64,000 nucleotides of DNA from Sipunculus nudus (GCA_026874595.1 CM049322.1:43276840-43340839), one strand, 5' to 3'; counted from the stretch's first letter, positions 34,477-47,639 are shown. Program-made: numbers and translations. The notes: generated by a model not told the origin, from the letters alone.

Positions 34477-35946
34477 TACCATATCTTATTATAATAAATA
34501 AACTTAAAGTAATTTATAATTCATGCATTCAAAGAAACGAGATCATTTCAACAATATAAATATATTCATTAAAAACTAGTTTGTAAATATATATCCATGT
34601 ACATACATAAACATTTATATATATATATGCAAATTAATCATGTATGTGAGAATATTAATACATCTACATATCCTTTTTTGTTTATTTATTAATTGAAGAA
34701 AGTATACATAGTATCATTCATATAATAAGACTAGCTGATAAATCCGGTATACCGGGCTTTTTACTAGCCTTTGGGAGATGTTACAACTGAGGTGAGGAAT
34801 GTTGACTCATATTTTAATTTAAAGTTAAAAGAAAATATAGATTTTCTGTTTCAAACTGTCTGAATGAGATATGTACAAATATTCTTCTTGCATTTATTTT
34901 TTGGCGATGTGCTCGTGTCAAGAAATTCACAAAGTTGTATGTTTCCCTTGGAGACATTGTCAGTGATGATGTTTACATTTGCGAACCGGATCGGAACACG
35001 GGGGCATTCAAGTTTCCGATGATCTTTGACAGGTATAACTATTGTTGGACGTCTTAAGAATAGGTTAATGTGAGGAAGACATGAAAATTGAAGTAAATGT
35101 ACGTTTTAAGGCAAGGAAACTGTTTCTGAAGAAAGAAACGGAAATATGCATACCTCTTTAGTAGCAGAAGCAGACCCAAGGGCAGTCCAGGAGGACCGTA
35201 ACCCCTTTCCAGTCGCCACAATCTTGTTTTAATCATATCCAACCAATTTTGAAGCCTGGAACACCTGCCCCGTCCCTTTTCCGGAAATGGGCACCTTTTA
35301 TACGTTTTGTCATTATTACTCCTTGGTTAAAAACATCCTTTTTATAAAGTGAAATTCATGTTTTATTTTTTTGCATTGACTGACAACGCACGTGGGTAGC
35401 CTTGGTCAAATATCAGGTCAAACATGCTTCAATCCGTCACTGAAGGCTGGGGTTATTCATGTGCACAATAGTCCTAAATTTAGCGCTGGAGTGACCACAC
35501 ACACAATCCGGTCTTTACCGAAAGCAGTTCGCCTGTTTTCGATGGTAACCTCATCGCAAATAATAAAACACGCAGACATTGATCAAAATGATGAGTACAT
35601 TAAAAATTCACTGCGGGAACAATAACCTTTGAAATGAGGTAGGGCGAAGTATACGCAACGCTGATTCAGAGAACAAAGGTTTCCTAGATGATTTCCAAGT
35701 ATTAGATAATAGATTTAAACAAAACGGACAAGTAGTGGTTTTATTGAAATTGAAATAAAACAGGTCCAAAAGAAAAAAATTGCCGTTTTTCTTGGTACCA
35801 CAGCGAAAGGTTCCCGGTATTTTTATACAGGAAAAAGTATATATCTGTTTATATGTTCCCCCTTACTTATAGAATATGAAACCTTTGTTATATTATCTAT
35901 TTTGCATGCTGGTATGCAGTACATGCAACGATTGTAAAGGTGTATA

Positions 35947-37507
35947 CCGTATTTCCTTGATCAGACGCCGGGCCTTAAATAATCGCCTGCCTTGTTTAGT
36001 CGCCCTGGTAAAACAGTGACCCAGAAATATAAACGCCGGCTTTAAATAGACGCCGGTCTTGTTCACAGGCCTGGTGTCAGAGTAGTTTCCATGTTTGCCG
36101 CAAGATGTCTTATCACTTCACTAAAATTGGTGCATTTACTGGTCAAATTAACCAAAGATTGTTGTATGGATTTCGATTTGTGTTTTATTGATATTTAATT
36201 CTTCTGTAAATATTTTGTTTTTATCTTACGTGAATGCCTGTTTCCATGCATGAGGGACACCAAATATTCCCAATTCGTCCTTATGATTAAAGCAGATCAC
36301 GATCCTAATAAACGCTACACAAAATGGTCAGCAGTGAGAAGCTAACACTATCACTGCTGTCAAGCTAGATAAAAATAGTACCGCCTGATACAAGCGGTTC
36401 AACTTGGTACGGTAAAAGTATACCTCACGGATGGTTGAACAGAACGTTTTGGCACATATTTCTTGTGTAGCATGAAGACACAAAATGATGGTGTCAAGCG
36501 GTACAATTTGTAGCTACTGTCAAGCCAAATTACGCTCCTTGCGTTCATTTTTGAAGCGCTTTTAAGTGCGTCCCCACTGTAACCAAAACCACGCTTCTGA
36601 GATAAACTTTAAAGTTGAAAATAGTATTTACTCTTGTCCACAACAATATATTCAGAAATATTCCCGGCAGTAAATACCACATACCAGTATATACCAGGTC
36701 GGAAACGCTTCAATACGCTGTGGCAAGCTGAATCAGTTAAAAGTCGGACGGAAAGTGTCATGGAAACGAATTATGTCGTGCCGTTATAAGTACCAGCCCC
36801 CCCCCCCCCCCCGTTTTTCGATGGAACATATATTACCAGTTGTCCACGGTGCACAGTTAATGGAATAGCCACCCGTGTTCAGTATAAACCAGGTCAGAAA
36901 CGCTTGAATACGCTGTGTCGAGCTGAATCAGTTGAATAAATGACGGGAGGAAAGTGTCAAGAAATGAATTACGCTGTGCCGTTATAAGTACCATCCCGCC
37001 GTATTTCGATGGAACCAATGTTACCAGTTGTACGCTGGGAACAGTTCATGGGAGAGCCACCCGTGTTCTGAGGGAAACAATGTTACCAACAACACGCGGT
37101 TGTAAAATAAATGGAACAGCCACACGAACCACCTGGGTACATGGTTTCGAGAGGCCCGCGCGGACAGATTTTTGTGGACAATTGCAATCTCTCGCTGTGA
37201 TTACCCGTTAATTCTTATTATGGTGCGTGATAGTGGAGATTGCGCGTGTCCCATATCCCTATGGTATCTACGGAAATTTCGTAAACACAATCCGTGTACC
37301 GGCGATGTTTTCAATTGTGTCCCTAAGTAGTGACCGGCGGGTTTTATTGTTTCGGCGTGTTTTATTTTTTTTAGTTTATCTGATGAGCCTGATCATGTAA
37401 ATTTAAATAAACGCCGGCCTTAAATAGAAGCCGGCCTTGTTTAGACGCCGGGTCAAAGCAGGGTTTAAAAAAAATAAACGCCCGGGCGTCTATTCAAGGA
37501 AATACGG
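35947..37507. mobile_element. 1.56-kb TIR DNA element, no transposase seen
   Basis: The left end is CCGTATTTCCTTGATCAGAC and the right end, in reverse, CCGTATTTCCTTGAATAGAC. TA flanks both sides (35945-35946, 37508-37509), and copy 1 has the uninterrupted site near 27360. Inside, a tandem repeat of about 190 bases (about 36690-36875 and 36880-37075) carries ACCAGGTC.GAAACGCTT and GCCGTTATAAGTACCA. No long reading frame, so non-autonomous. The superfamily is not assigned. Both ends carry GACGCC-rich subterminal sequence. Confidence 0.85.
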
Positions 37508-37800
37508 TACTTTTGCATACGATACATACCGTAAAATGCCATGGAATACATTTGTTACAAAACCTGATATATATTAACCACCTGTCAGATTAAGACCTAT
37601 TAAGAGCCTATAAACATCATGAAACTTCGAAGTTGATACGTTACCATATGTTGATTTAGCTTGCTTTGTTTAACAATATCTGTATAGGTTTGCATAGACC
37701 TTTTCTTAACGTCTGATTCAAACATTTTATATATTCCTGTAGCTTTTAAATTCTAAATTGTATGCATTTCTGACACAGGAGACTGTCACAGGTTCACAAA

Positions 37801-39950
37801 ATGAAATTATTTGTTACGTGCTCTGTAGTAGTGTGCCTAATAGCAGCTGCGAGTGGTAAGTTTAATGATTGTCAATCTCCAATGACTCTTTTCTCGAGCA
37901 GAACAAAATGTTGACCTCACTGTTATTTTGGCACTTTTGCTCATTCATTTTCGGATTAAATGTAAATTGACTGATCTAGAGAAAAATATACTTTTAATTA
38001 CGACATAAAGCTGGCTTTCCTAGTGATTGTTATGAGACCGTTTATGTTTTCATGATCAAAAGAAATCTATATGAAGTATATAGCATCTGGCAGATAATAA
38101 ACCCGATCATTCATTTGATTAAAAATATTTAATTTAATTTGATTTGATAGTAAAGCAAATGATATAGAGGACCGAATTATTCTTTACATTCAGCCTATAG
38201 GTGTCCTGAAGACTTCGGCCATTTATACAGATATGGACAGAGAATGAACGGCAAATGGATACCATCCTGATACGTGTTCGTACGAAAAGATTTGAACTTG
38301 ATACGGGCAAGGGAAAACTGCATTAAACTTGAGAGAGACCTCGTCAGCATCGAGACAAAGGGGTAAAATTATCATCTTAGAAGAATAATAAAACAATCTT
38401 CTCAACTGCAGAAGCCAAGTACGTTTCCATAACGCTTTCAAACAATTCAATTATCTTTTTCGCCAAGCATTATAAACAAATAAACCAATAAGCTTGTTAT
38501 TTGGTGATACATACAGACCGATATGTATTAATTATATACACCTGTCTTAAAGCCATCAAACTTCCGTTATATCTCAGACTCCTGTACGGAGACTATCAGC
38601 CCTTGCATCAAAACCATGTTTGGACACAACAATACCCTTTATAACGACACTGAAAATATGCTACGACAGATTTTACGTGAGAAATATACTCGCAATTTTC
38701 GCTTTATGGAAATTATCACGAAAATTAATTCTTCGTGAATCAGAGGTCCCATCGTGGAAGGCATGTCAATGATTAAAGACTTTGAGGCTATAGCAGTGAT
38801 AATATCCCCCAAATTATCTGCTTTTAATGGAAAATAATTTTAACTCGATATATCTTCCCTTGGATCCCCGTCCAATAAGTAAGGTTTTACGCACATTTAT
38901 TAAATATAAATAATTCATTTAATACTGGTTTACTTATAATGGTTTCATATAATGATGGTTAATATTTTAGTATGCTGAGATCGCGAAAATGAAATCCTCG
39001 CGAAAAAAATGAAAAGTTGAAAAATAAACCTCGTGAAAATGAAGCCAACCACAGTATTAAAACATATTGATGAAATACAGGATTAACTCTTTATGAAGAT
39101 TAATATATTTGAAAAGGTATATGTGGTCAAACTGCCATATTGCTTTTTGCAAAACGTAAGAGCATGGTAATCATGTAAGTGATATATGTTTTTCCATGTG
39201 TTTGAAAAAGTAAAATAATAATAAATATTAACTACTGCTTACGTTTCTAGTACAATCGGTACATACATATTTCTTATGGTCATATCATATTTAAAATATC
39301 ATATCAAATCAACCAGGATATAACATTCGTTAACTCTTGTCGAAACTCTTATGATGTATTTGCGGGTTAGGTTGTGCACGTTTTGTGTACATCTGAGGTG
39401 TACTTTGTTGATAAATAATAGTGAAACATATCTTATCATGTATTCTCTAGAAGCTTCCATGACGCACAATTTTTGGTACCAATCTACTAGACTAACAATA
39501 TCAACAATCCCTTTACTGTGTAATTTCATTACAACAACATAATAGCGCGGTTCAACGTAGATCTAATAAATATACGATCCAGAAACCAAAACACCAAGAC
39601 AAATTACCAACGGGAAATTTTGTCGAACTAATTTGATTAACGAAAGATCAGCTCATTGTGATATACTTAACCAATCGTGAATTTATTTTTTATTTATCAG
39701 TACTAACTGACTACAGAAACTGGGGATATTGGCTCGGTGGAAATGACCTGCTTCATGTAAGACACTGGCAATGGGCGTCAACAGGGGGGGGGGGGAAATA
39801 ACCTACAGCGATTGGTCCGGACATCAGCCAGACAACAAAGATTCTATGGGCAGAGCTGAGAACTGCCTCGAGTTACTCAGGAGATTTGATTGGAAATGGA
39901 ATGAAATGTTCTGCGGTGAAGAATTTCAAGGGTCCATCTGCAAAATATGA
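37801..39950 (+). pseudogene. CTL-B duplicate, pseudogene
   Basis: The same three-exon structure as CTL-B with all splice sites kept (37801-37855, 38194-38418, 39701-39950). The signal exon is intact (MKLFVTCSVVVCLIAAAS). Exon 2 carries two in-frame stops: TGA in place of the TGC for the PSC cysteine, and TAA in place of the GAA after IETKG. Exon 3 has a G-run expansion after GCGTCAACA that shifts the frame. The QPD motif and the GSIC end are still recognisable. The putative 5' exon is also disrupted by the inverted insertion at 33256-33642. It probably has no function as a lectin; transcription cannot be judged. Confidence 0.92.
38690..39056. mobile_element. MITE (CTGTGGTTG family), left end lost
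   Basis: Orthologous to 28560-28964. The right end GCCAACCACAG followed by TA is intact; the left terminal repeat is missing. Confidence 0.7.
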
Positions 39951-40078
39951 GCACAATGAAAAGCCATCTGACAAGTTCAGTGTAACTTCAATAATAGATG
40001 GCAAACATTTTTTTGCAATAACATGTTAATGTGAACTGCCTATTCTGTGCAATCTTCTTAAATACAGCTAAAAATACA

Positions 40079-40522
40079 CTGTGGTTGTTTTCATATTCGC
40101 GGGTTAAATATTCACGGATTTCGATTCAATATTGCGCAAGGATTTCATTTTCACGATTTTTATACATTAAACTACACAATATGCATAACAAATATTGAAT
40201 CAGTAACCTACTATGAAAACAAAATCATGTTAATTGCATGCATGCGTAGCTAAGCTAACATCGAAGAGGTGAAAATTCTTCATGCAATAGAAGAAGATAG
40301 ATAAAAGAATTATGTATGTTATAAATCTTTGAAATATGGGTAACATAAAATGTGTGGTAATATTGATGATACATGCACGATATAAGTGATTGCTGTCAGG
40401 GCTATAAACAATTTATGTTATCATGTTATCATGTTATTTATATTGTCTTGTTCATGGTTTAACTTTCGCGATAATCATCAATTTCTCAATGTAAAATATC
40501 GCGATCAAAAAGGCAACCACAG
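40079..40522. mobile_element. MITE (CTGTGGTTG family), both ends present
   Basis: CTGTGGTTGTTTTCATATTC on the left and GGCAACCACAG|TA on the right, inverted relative to each other. Interior GCGATAATC / TCGCGAT motifs. Orthologue of 29982-30182. Confidence 0.8.
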
Positions 40523-40838
40523 TATTCAGTGGTTTTGGAAACCTGATTTGCATATAACCATTCGCCACCTTAATTAATTTGGTAAAGGTTTTTAATGTCT
40601 AATGTATATATTCTTTTTTTGTGGTACTTTTGATGTTCTAAGAACTCATATTTACTTCTATATCTTGTACATCAGCAAATTCGGGAATAAAATGGTTATT
40701 CTTTTTGGTGTTATTCTATTTTGTTATTATTACACACAACATGAACACAGTGAGGCCAAACTCCGATTCAATTAGATTTTTTAAGTGTCATTTCCAGTAG
40801 ATAAATTCATTTAACTGCTCTTAGTGTAAAGGTATGTA

Positions 40839-42006
40839 CAGTGAACCCCAAGGCTGCGGACAACAGTCTGAGGCGGGCACCCCATGAAACGGACAGTCGT
40901 TGGATCGACCAAATGCTTTTTTTCCTATTTAAAGAACCCCTCTCGGGCGGAAACTTAGCTAAAAGCACGCCTGTGACGGACACACATGCTACCTTGTCAA
41001 GGCAAATGCGTTATATATGCAAACATGTTCTGGTTCCATTGCGCTCTCTGACACAAAACCTTTTCCGTTATTTAGACAGGTAGTTATGACAATGAAACAG
41101 AAAAAATGTTCTATTCATTTACCCTCAATTATGTCATCTTCGATTTTCATGCAGTAGTTATCCTTTATAATCAAAGAACTGCATAGATAACCACGGTATT
41201 TTTGGAGTTTGCATTATGCCTAGCTTTTCCTGATGTAATCTTAGCATCCTTATGTTGGGCGATATTTCTTATTGGGCCTTGAGCGAAGATGACAGTGTAC
41301 CTGCGTTGAAAGGATTTAAACACATTGGCATTCACAGGTCATGACTTCGCACCCGGATGGGGTGCCTGGTTGGCTTTCAGATAAAAGTCGATCAAAGACG
41401 TTAATTATTCACCTGCTCAGAATAAAGAAGTCAAAATTTCTAAGTAGTTTTATATGTGTCAGTCGCTTCTAATAAAGTCTTGATAGTATAGGTAATGACC
41501 TGACCCGTGCCACTCAGATGAGACAATTACCCATATTATAACATAAGCCTTATGGAAACGAGTCACATGGACCAATGACATAGGACAATATCACAAATTT
41601 ATTCCCCTTGATTATGTTTGCGATCGCAAATCACCGAGGAACCCCTCAAAGACGCACTTGCGTGTAAATGATACACGGCTGTGGGGCTCAGCCTTTGATT
41701 ATACCTACTTACCGCTCACCTTTGGTGGGGACCGACCATGAAAATCTCACTGCCTCGGCTGAGATTTGAACTCACGACCTCCCGGCTCTGAGTCCTGTGC
41801 TCTACAGCTAAGCCAAATGAGCCGGTACAACGTGCATGCATTCTCTAATACATAATAACGTTTGCAATCATTATTTTTAATTAATATTTATTCATGATAT
41901 AGCCTTATAAATAAAAAAGATAACCGTCTCCCCCTTTGGTGGAAAGCCTGCCATAACGGATAAAGGGTCTGGTCCTGTGATCGTCCGCAATAGAGGGACT
42001 TTACTG
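40839..42006. mobile_element. Pogo/Tigger-like element with TA target duplication
   Basis: The left end is CAGTGAACCCCAAGGCTGCG and the right end, in reverse, CAGTAAAGTCCCTCTATTGC. TA flanks both sides (40837-40838, 42007-42008). Comparison with 30490-30530 of copy 1 shows the empty site, so it inserted after the duplication. No transposase frame is visible. It contains a SINE. Confidence 0.75.
41600..41829 (-). mobile_element. SINE (family 1) head, nested in the Tigger-like element
   Basis: In reverse it starts TACCGGCTCATTTGGCTTAG with box A (TTAGCTGTAGAGC) and box B (GAGTTCAAATC). It continues through the GCAGTGAGATTTTCATGG segment and loses similarity before the family tail. Confidence 0.8.
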
Positions 42007-42615
42007 TACTCTGATTTCAACGTTTGTGGACAGTTTATTAGCTTACTGTCTTTAGAATTTTAGAATACTTATATATCCATACTTTAGTCTGTGGCCGTTT
42101 TATTTTAATAAATCTTAGCAAACGATAGAGAATGCTGATCTCCAAGTAAACGGAACACGTCTCAGGGAGGGGTGTGCTAGTGTATTTCACCTATCGGACG
42201 TGCTAATGTTATAGCACATTTCTACGTGAAAAAATGTATCTTAATGATTTGCAGTGGTACAATGATTGGTATTTAAGTTTTATTTTGCATTGCAGAATTT
42301 CTCCTTAAAATTTACAATAGTAAAAATCAAAAACAGTTAAACTAAAAGGTAAGAAAAACTGAACGAATTATACCAGATATTTAAATGTACTTCTCAGCTT
42401 TATTTATCAATATTGCCAGTCGCAAGTCCTCTATTTACAGATAAAATTTACAAATAAACTCCAGTAACTTTTAAGTATTTCTAAGTGTTTCCACATATTC
42501 TTATCCGACAAGAAGCCCGTAATTTCTAAGTTAGGTTGCATGTGATACTTAAAAAAAGACAACAGTATTTGAATGAAGAACATGTATTACACTCCTTTTC
42601 ACACACACATATATA

Positions 42616-42617
42616 AA

Positions 42618-42661
<44 letters not shown>

Positions 42662-42680
42662 CTTAATTCCAGAAATGGTG

Positions 42681-42722
<42 letters not shown>
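42616..42722. repeat. Two (TA)n tracts separated by a short spacer
   Basis: TA tracts at about 42620-42659 and 42683-42722, each followed by an AAGCTT-ATTCCAGAA motif, which suggests a tandem duplication of tract plus flank. Confidence 0.9.
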
Positions 42723-42730
<8 letters not shown>

Positions 42731-43140
42731 TTAAGCTTTATTCCAGAATTGTTGTTCTTTTGATAGTGGAAACAGGAAGTCATAGATAATCCCCAACATT
42801 ATATTGTTTAGACACTAGTATACACGTTCCCTGTTCCTTGTTCTAATGACATGGAACGCGCTTTATCCTGGAGTGTTGTTTGCGCAAATTAAATCACCAG
42901 GCATTAACGTCATAGTGATGAGTTACAGAGTTGATTTGAATAAAACTATTATCCTTAGATAATTATATAATTTACCTATTGTCATAAGGTCTAATTTCAT
43001 CAAGTATTCATATTCTAACACATCCTATTTATAAAAAAACGTCTTACCAATTACTCATTTATTACAGGCACTTTTAGTCCAAGCATTTCCTTTGCAGGTT
43101 TTATGGAGGTTCCTTAATGGTCGTGAGGCTACGAGGTAAA

Positions 43141-45118
43141 ATGACGAAATTGTGTGCACTGTTTCTACTCAGTATCAATGTAGTAAAAGGAGAACCAACG
43201 CATGAGGTAGCAGCATTCAAAAGTAAGTAGAAAATGTATATGTTTTTTACCAGGGTAGGCTGTTTAACCAGCGGTGATACACTGCAGTCATTCTAGCTAT
43301 CCATTTGTTTTAACCGCTGCCTTGTATAGCAAAGTTCTCGAGGCATGACCACAAAGGTGGGCACAGAGGAAAGGATTGTAATCAGACTAATAAGAGGGTT
43401 GTATCGCATTGTGCATCCAGATTAAAATTTTGAAACATGCTACACCAGCTGTCGTTAGTTTGATTGCACTGGCTTAGACACAGAGCCATGAACCAAGCCA
43501 ACAAGAGCGGACGCCTCAGTGTAATCAAACCACTGAGAGAGGGTGTGGCATGTTTAGGTTGGGGCTAGATAAACGATGGGATACACACTCACAGGCAAAG
43601 ACTGGTATTCAGACCAATGAGAGCATGCTATCGCATGTTACATCCAGCTCACGATTTTAAACCCGCGACATCCCGCCGACATTGGTTTCAACCACAAAAT
43701 GACACAACTCTCTAGTCACTCTATTCATATTTTTTTGCACTGTGCTATCCCTGTGTAGAAACCCAGATAGACATACTATACAAAGCAGTGGTGAAAATGA
43801 AGGAGATTGGAAACGACGGCAGTGTAAAGCCGCTACGTTAGAAGGTTAACTCTTGTATCTATGGATTTTATGTGCCTAGGTATCAGTGTAACATCTGAAG
43901 TAGACTTTTATTCAGCCATATCAGCGTGTGAAAACGAAGGCAGAGATCTTTATAGACCAGAGAATTCCTCACAACTGGAACTTCTACTGGATGCCGCTGA
44001 AGTAGAGTCCGCGTGGCTTCCCATTTACAAGACAGTGCTTGATCAGCCTGAAGGTCATGATGGTACAAAAAACGGTGATACATTTTCTGAAGTTGAGATG
44101 AATGGAGGATATCTAACTTGCAGGAGTTTGGATCTGGATATTTAGCTTAACAATTAATACCTTGTCTCCTTATTTCAAACATGTTGAATTCCTAGCCAGC
44201 ATGTAGATGTTTAAAGCGTATACTGAATTAACTCAACTAAAACTTGATATTGCATTTTCATTACGCAGTAAAAATAATAATCAAATTCATTAATACAGCC
44301 CACGGTTAGCTTAATGATTGAGTTTCAGCATTATTGTCAAACCTCGCACATAGCATGCAATAGGCGTGCTGGGTACAAAACCTAACACACGTATGACAAA
44401 AAGTAAGAATTTATATAAGATCTTCTAAAGAAATGTGTATGAAAAAAGTCATATTTTGTATCCTCATAGAACCAGCTCATGACCAGAATGCTGTTTTTTA
44501 TCTGCAGTTCTCATTGAGAAAAATGAACCCACTAAAAATGTATAAAGCTTCCACTTCCATTGGTTGTTCCTGCCTACATTAATTATATTTTATCGCTATG
44601 TTGATCGGGCCGGAGAGGGTTCAAATTGTGTAAGCTTATATTTTAGATAATGGTTATTCTTTCAGCAGACGTGAATCCCAGGTATTTTAACAGCAGCAGA
44701 GGTTGTGTATACCTAAGGGACCAGGAACTCTATGCTGCGTCATGCTTTACAAGAGGTCTTGGTCAAATATGCTGGTCCCCAAGTAAGATGAAGCGAAAAA
44801 ATTATGTTAAAATAACATTCATCATAAAGTTGGTAATAAATTGAATGATTCTAAGATTTGGTCAGCTATATGTAAAGCACATATGAACGTTTAACAAAAC
44901 GAAACCCCTTCGACCACAAATACAAAAAAAAGTCTTAATTCTAGCCTGTAAAGCGCCTTGTATTTATTCTTGGTAGAACTTCACGGTCACGATGATATCC
45001 TATAATTTGTACCCTCTTTTGCCAAAAATCAAAAGTCGACAGGAAAGCAAAAAAATCCGAAACAAGGGTACCGCCGGAGCATTCTATAAGGAAGAGTAGA
45101 ATATATATTCATGTATAC

Positions 45119-45214
<96 letters not shown>

Positions 45215-46402
45215 TAATTATTTTCCAATTCGTAGATCCTTCATGTAAAAACACTAAAGCAGACCTGTGTCACGAAGACATTCGGTATAAGGATAAAATT
45301 GGGTCAACCCTCGTCAGGTACAAGCCTCTGGTAATATTGTATATGAAGCATAGCATGTGAATCATCTTGATTAAATCTTTTGCAGAACCACATTCAATTT
45401 ATTTTCTTTGTGGAAAGTTGTTCACTATGTTAACTTTTATACATTGTTCCTCAAAAATCCAGGTTGTAGGTTTGGAATGATTTAATTTTAACAATTTTAG
45501 GGTTTACGGGGCTGCAACTTGTTTACTCTCCCTGTTATGGCTACGTATGCCTGTTCCTCGCCCAATACATTAGACTGTTCTGATGAGGTTTATAAACTTA
45601 ACACATACTCATTATACAGCTGCAATGCTAGCAGTTGGTTTGGTGCAAGGAAAAGCTGCTGGTATGCGGGCGCAGAGTTATCCTTGGTCAGCCGTGCGGG
45701 CCTAACCGAGATCTTCCTCGATGCCCCCTGTGACAAGGGCGAGTATTGGATCGGTTACCGAAGGACTAAATGGGACTGGATAAGTAAGATTGACCGGCAA
45801 GGTTAGAGAAACACGGGAGGCTGTATTTGAGTTAAAATCTGGAGCTTGTATTTATTACCATACGGGACAGATGGCCAAAACAAAACGAAAGGATGTTAAC
45901 AAATAATAGTTAACATTGTCTCAACAGACAACATTAAAACTAAGTAACATTAATTAATTATGATAAGTGTAAATTTTATAAGTACATGACGAATACTGTC
46001 AAGTTTTAAAGTACAGAAAGGATTTTTTTTGGTGTTTCCGATAAATGTTGTGATATATTACTAAGAACTGCATTAGAATTTCATTTTTAAATAATTGTAA
46101 TATGTACTTACAGTGCAGAGGGGTCAACTCACAGGCGTTTTGTTGGAGGGTTGATTAAGCAAGCAAGAAAAAGCACTTGAGATTAAAGTGGGCCCTCACT
46201 AAGATGTCATACTTTCACGCTGTTGTTTTCCTTTTAAGAAACAGCCGACCGGACCATAGCTAACTGGTGGGAAATGAATGACAGCGGAGTTGATGAAAAC
46301 TGCACGGTTGTCCAGAAAAATAAGGCTGGTTCCATCTTAGAGTGGCGTATAACGTCATGTAGTGAAAAGCATCGAATATTCTGCTCAGGTGTGCAAGGAT
46401 AG
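43141..46402 (+). CDS. Predicted secreted protein with two C-type-lectin-like domains
   Basis: Six exons fit without frame conflict: 43141-43222 (signal MTKLCALFLLSINVVKG), 43880-44074, 44666-44782, 45236-45330, 45501-45783 and 46239-46402, giving 311 residues. Introns are phase 1 except the one after 45330 (phase 0). Exons 2-3 form a first degenerate lectin-like domain (DFYSAISACENEG, AWLPIY, RGCVYL, AASCFTRG, ICWSP). Exon 4 is a cysteine-bearing linker. Exons 5-6 form a second domain (YSLYSCNASSWFGARKSCW, AELSLVS, YWIGYRRTKWDW, DENCTV, WRITSC, RIFCS). Neither domain has EPN/QPD or WND motifs, so calcium-dependent sugar binding is unlikely. The exon 2 donor (AACG|GTGATA) is the least certain; GATG|GTACAA also fits. 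A TCAG|GTGTGC donor just before the stop could lead to more exons. An in-frame ATG 24 bases upstream is an alternative start. Confidence 0.65.
45120..45213. repeat. (TA)n-(GA)n-(TA)n microsatellite in an intron
   Basis: Compound tract that ends 22 bases before the exon 4 acceptor of the two-domain lectin-like gene. Confidence 0.95.
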
Positions 46403-47639
46403 TATCTCCATACTGGGGCCTTGACAGTCAAGTAGCAAAACACTCGGCTCTCTCCTCCAGAGCTGCAGTGGCCTGTCCATGCCCCGTATTTTATCTCCGG
46501 TTTCCCCTACCTGTAGGCACCACCAAGGTCACCGTCAGAGGAATATATACTTTGCCACGATAAGTTATAATAAGTAAATGGTTAATTTATGTAAAGTAAT
46601 AAAATGTTTATAGTTATATAGTATATAGTAGGTATACAGATTATCCAAAGTACTACAAATTATAAAAAATAATCCCAAAAGTTCATCGTGTATATTTTTA
46701 AGAAAAAATTGATTTTCTCTTCTTGTACAAGATATATTGCAGCGTTTTTCTATGTATTTCTTGGTAGCGAGGCCAGCTTCGGAGAAAGCAGCAGGCTTAA
46801 GTGAGAGGACGACGGATTCGAACTTTGGTTAGTCTTTTCTATCTTATACCCGTCTGTATGTTCGTCGCTAAAGTAAAATCGCATACACATAAATATATTA
46901 ACAATAAATATGTTATATTTTTGTTTATATTACATATATAAGGGTTGAATAAAAGTGAAGAGTATTTCCCGATTTTATGCAACATATATCAAAGTTGGTT
47001 TTTCTAATGACATACAGAAAGCAGAAAGTTCCTCTTCAGGACCAACGCTGATGGATATATATTTCTAAAATATTACGCTATGTATGGTAATTAGAAACCT
47101 TAGAATAAGTTTGTTGCATTATTCGAGAAGCTCGATAACATTGAAAAATGTTGCGTCAGTTACGCTTCTGATTAAAAAGTTTAATTTAAACATACGGGAT
47201 CGCCCTATAATTCCATTAACATTTGGAAAGGAGAAGGATTATGCTTTGTGGTTATGGATTTTGCAATGGGATTATGTTGTAACGCACTTTTTATTTGGTA
47301 TGGTGTCTGACCGCATGCAATGTATGCAATATGATCAATATGATTTATTTCCAAATTTGGAAACATTAATACACTTTTTCTAAGGGAAAGAGAATTTCAA
47401 CATATAAAACCCAGTAGCAAAACCATGCTTTCACATAAATCCTTGGTTTCAATGTTAAAAATGTGATTATACTACATTTTTGTCCCACCTAATTTTATTT
47501 ACCCCCTAATAAGAATCTTCTTAAAGCATTTAAAATATAATGGTTGGTAATTGTTAAGATTACATCATTTTATATACGAAAAATGTTGTAGGGCTACATA
47601 TGTTCATCGATCATGAATGTACTGTGCTATGGTAAAGGG
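46403..47639. other. No further gene recognised
   Basis: May contain 3' untranslated sequence of the preceding gene. The 99-codon open frame at 47084-47383 has no signal peptide, domain or splice context. Confidence 0.45.

Larger units (their letters stand above)
33111..42620 (+). repeat. Segmental duplication, copy 2
   Basis: Collinear with 24700-31300. It carries the CTL pseudogene and is lengthened by the mosaic inverted insertion (33256-33642), the TIR element (35947-37507) and the Tigger-like element with SINE (40839-42006), none of which is in copy 1. Confidence 0.85.

Noticed and set aside
41740-41829. tRNA gene on the minus strand
   Set aside because: Same SINE head as at 13310-13400.
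43883-44083. 66-codon minus-strand frame
   Set aside because: Antisense shadow of exon 2 of the two-domain lectin-like gene.
47084-47383. 99-codon plus-strand open frame
   Set aside because: No signal peptide, no domain, AT-rich composition like non-coding flanks.
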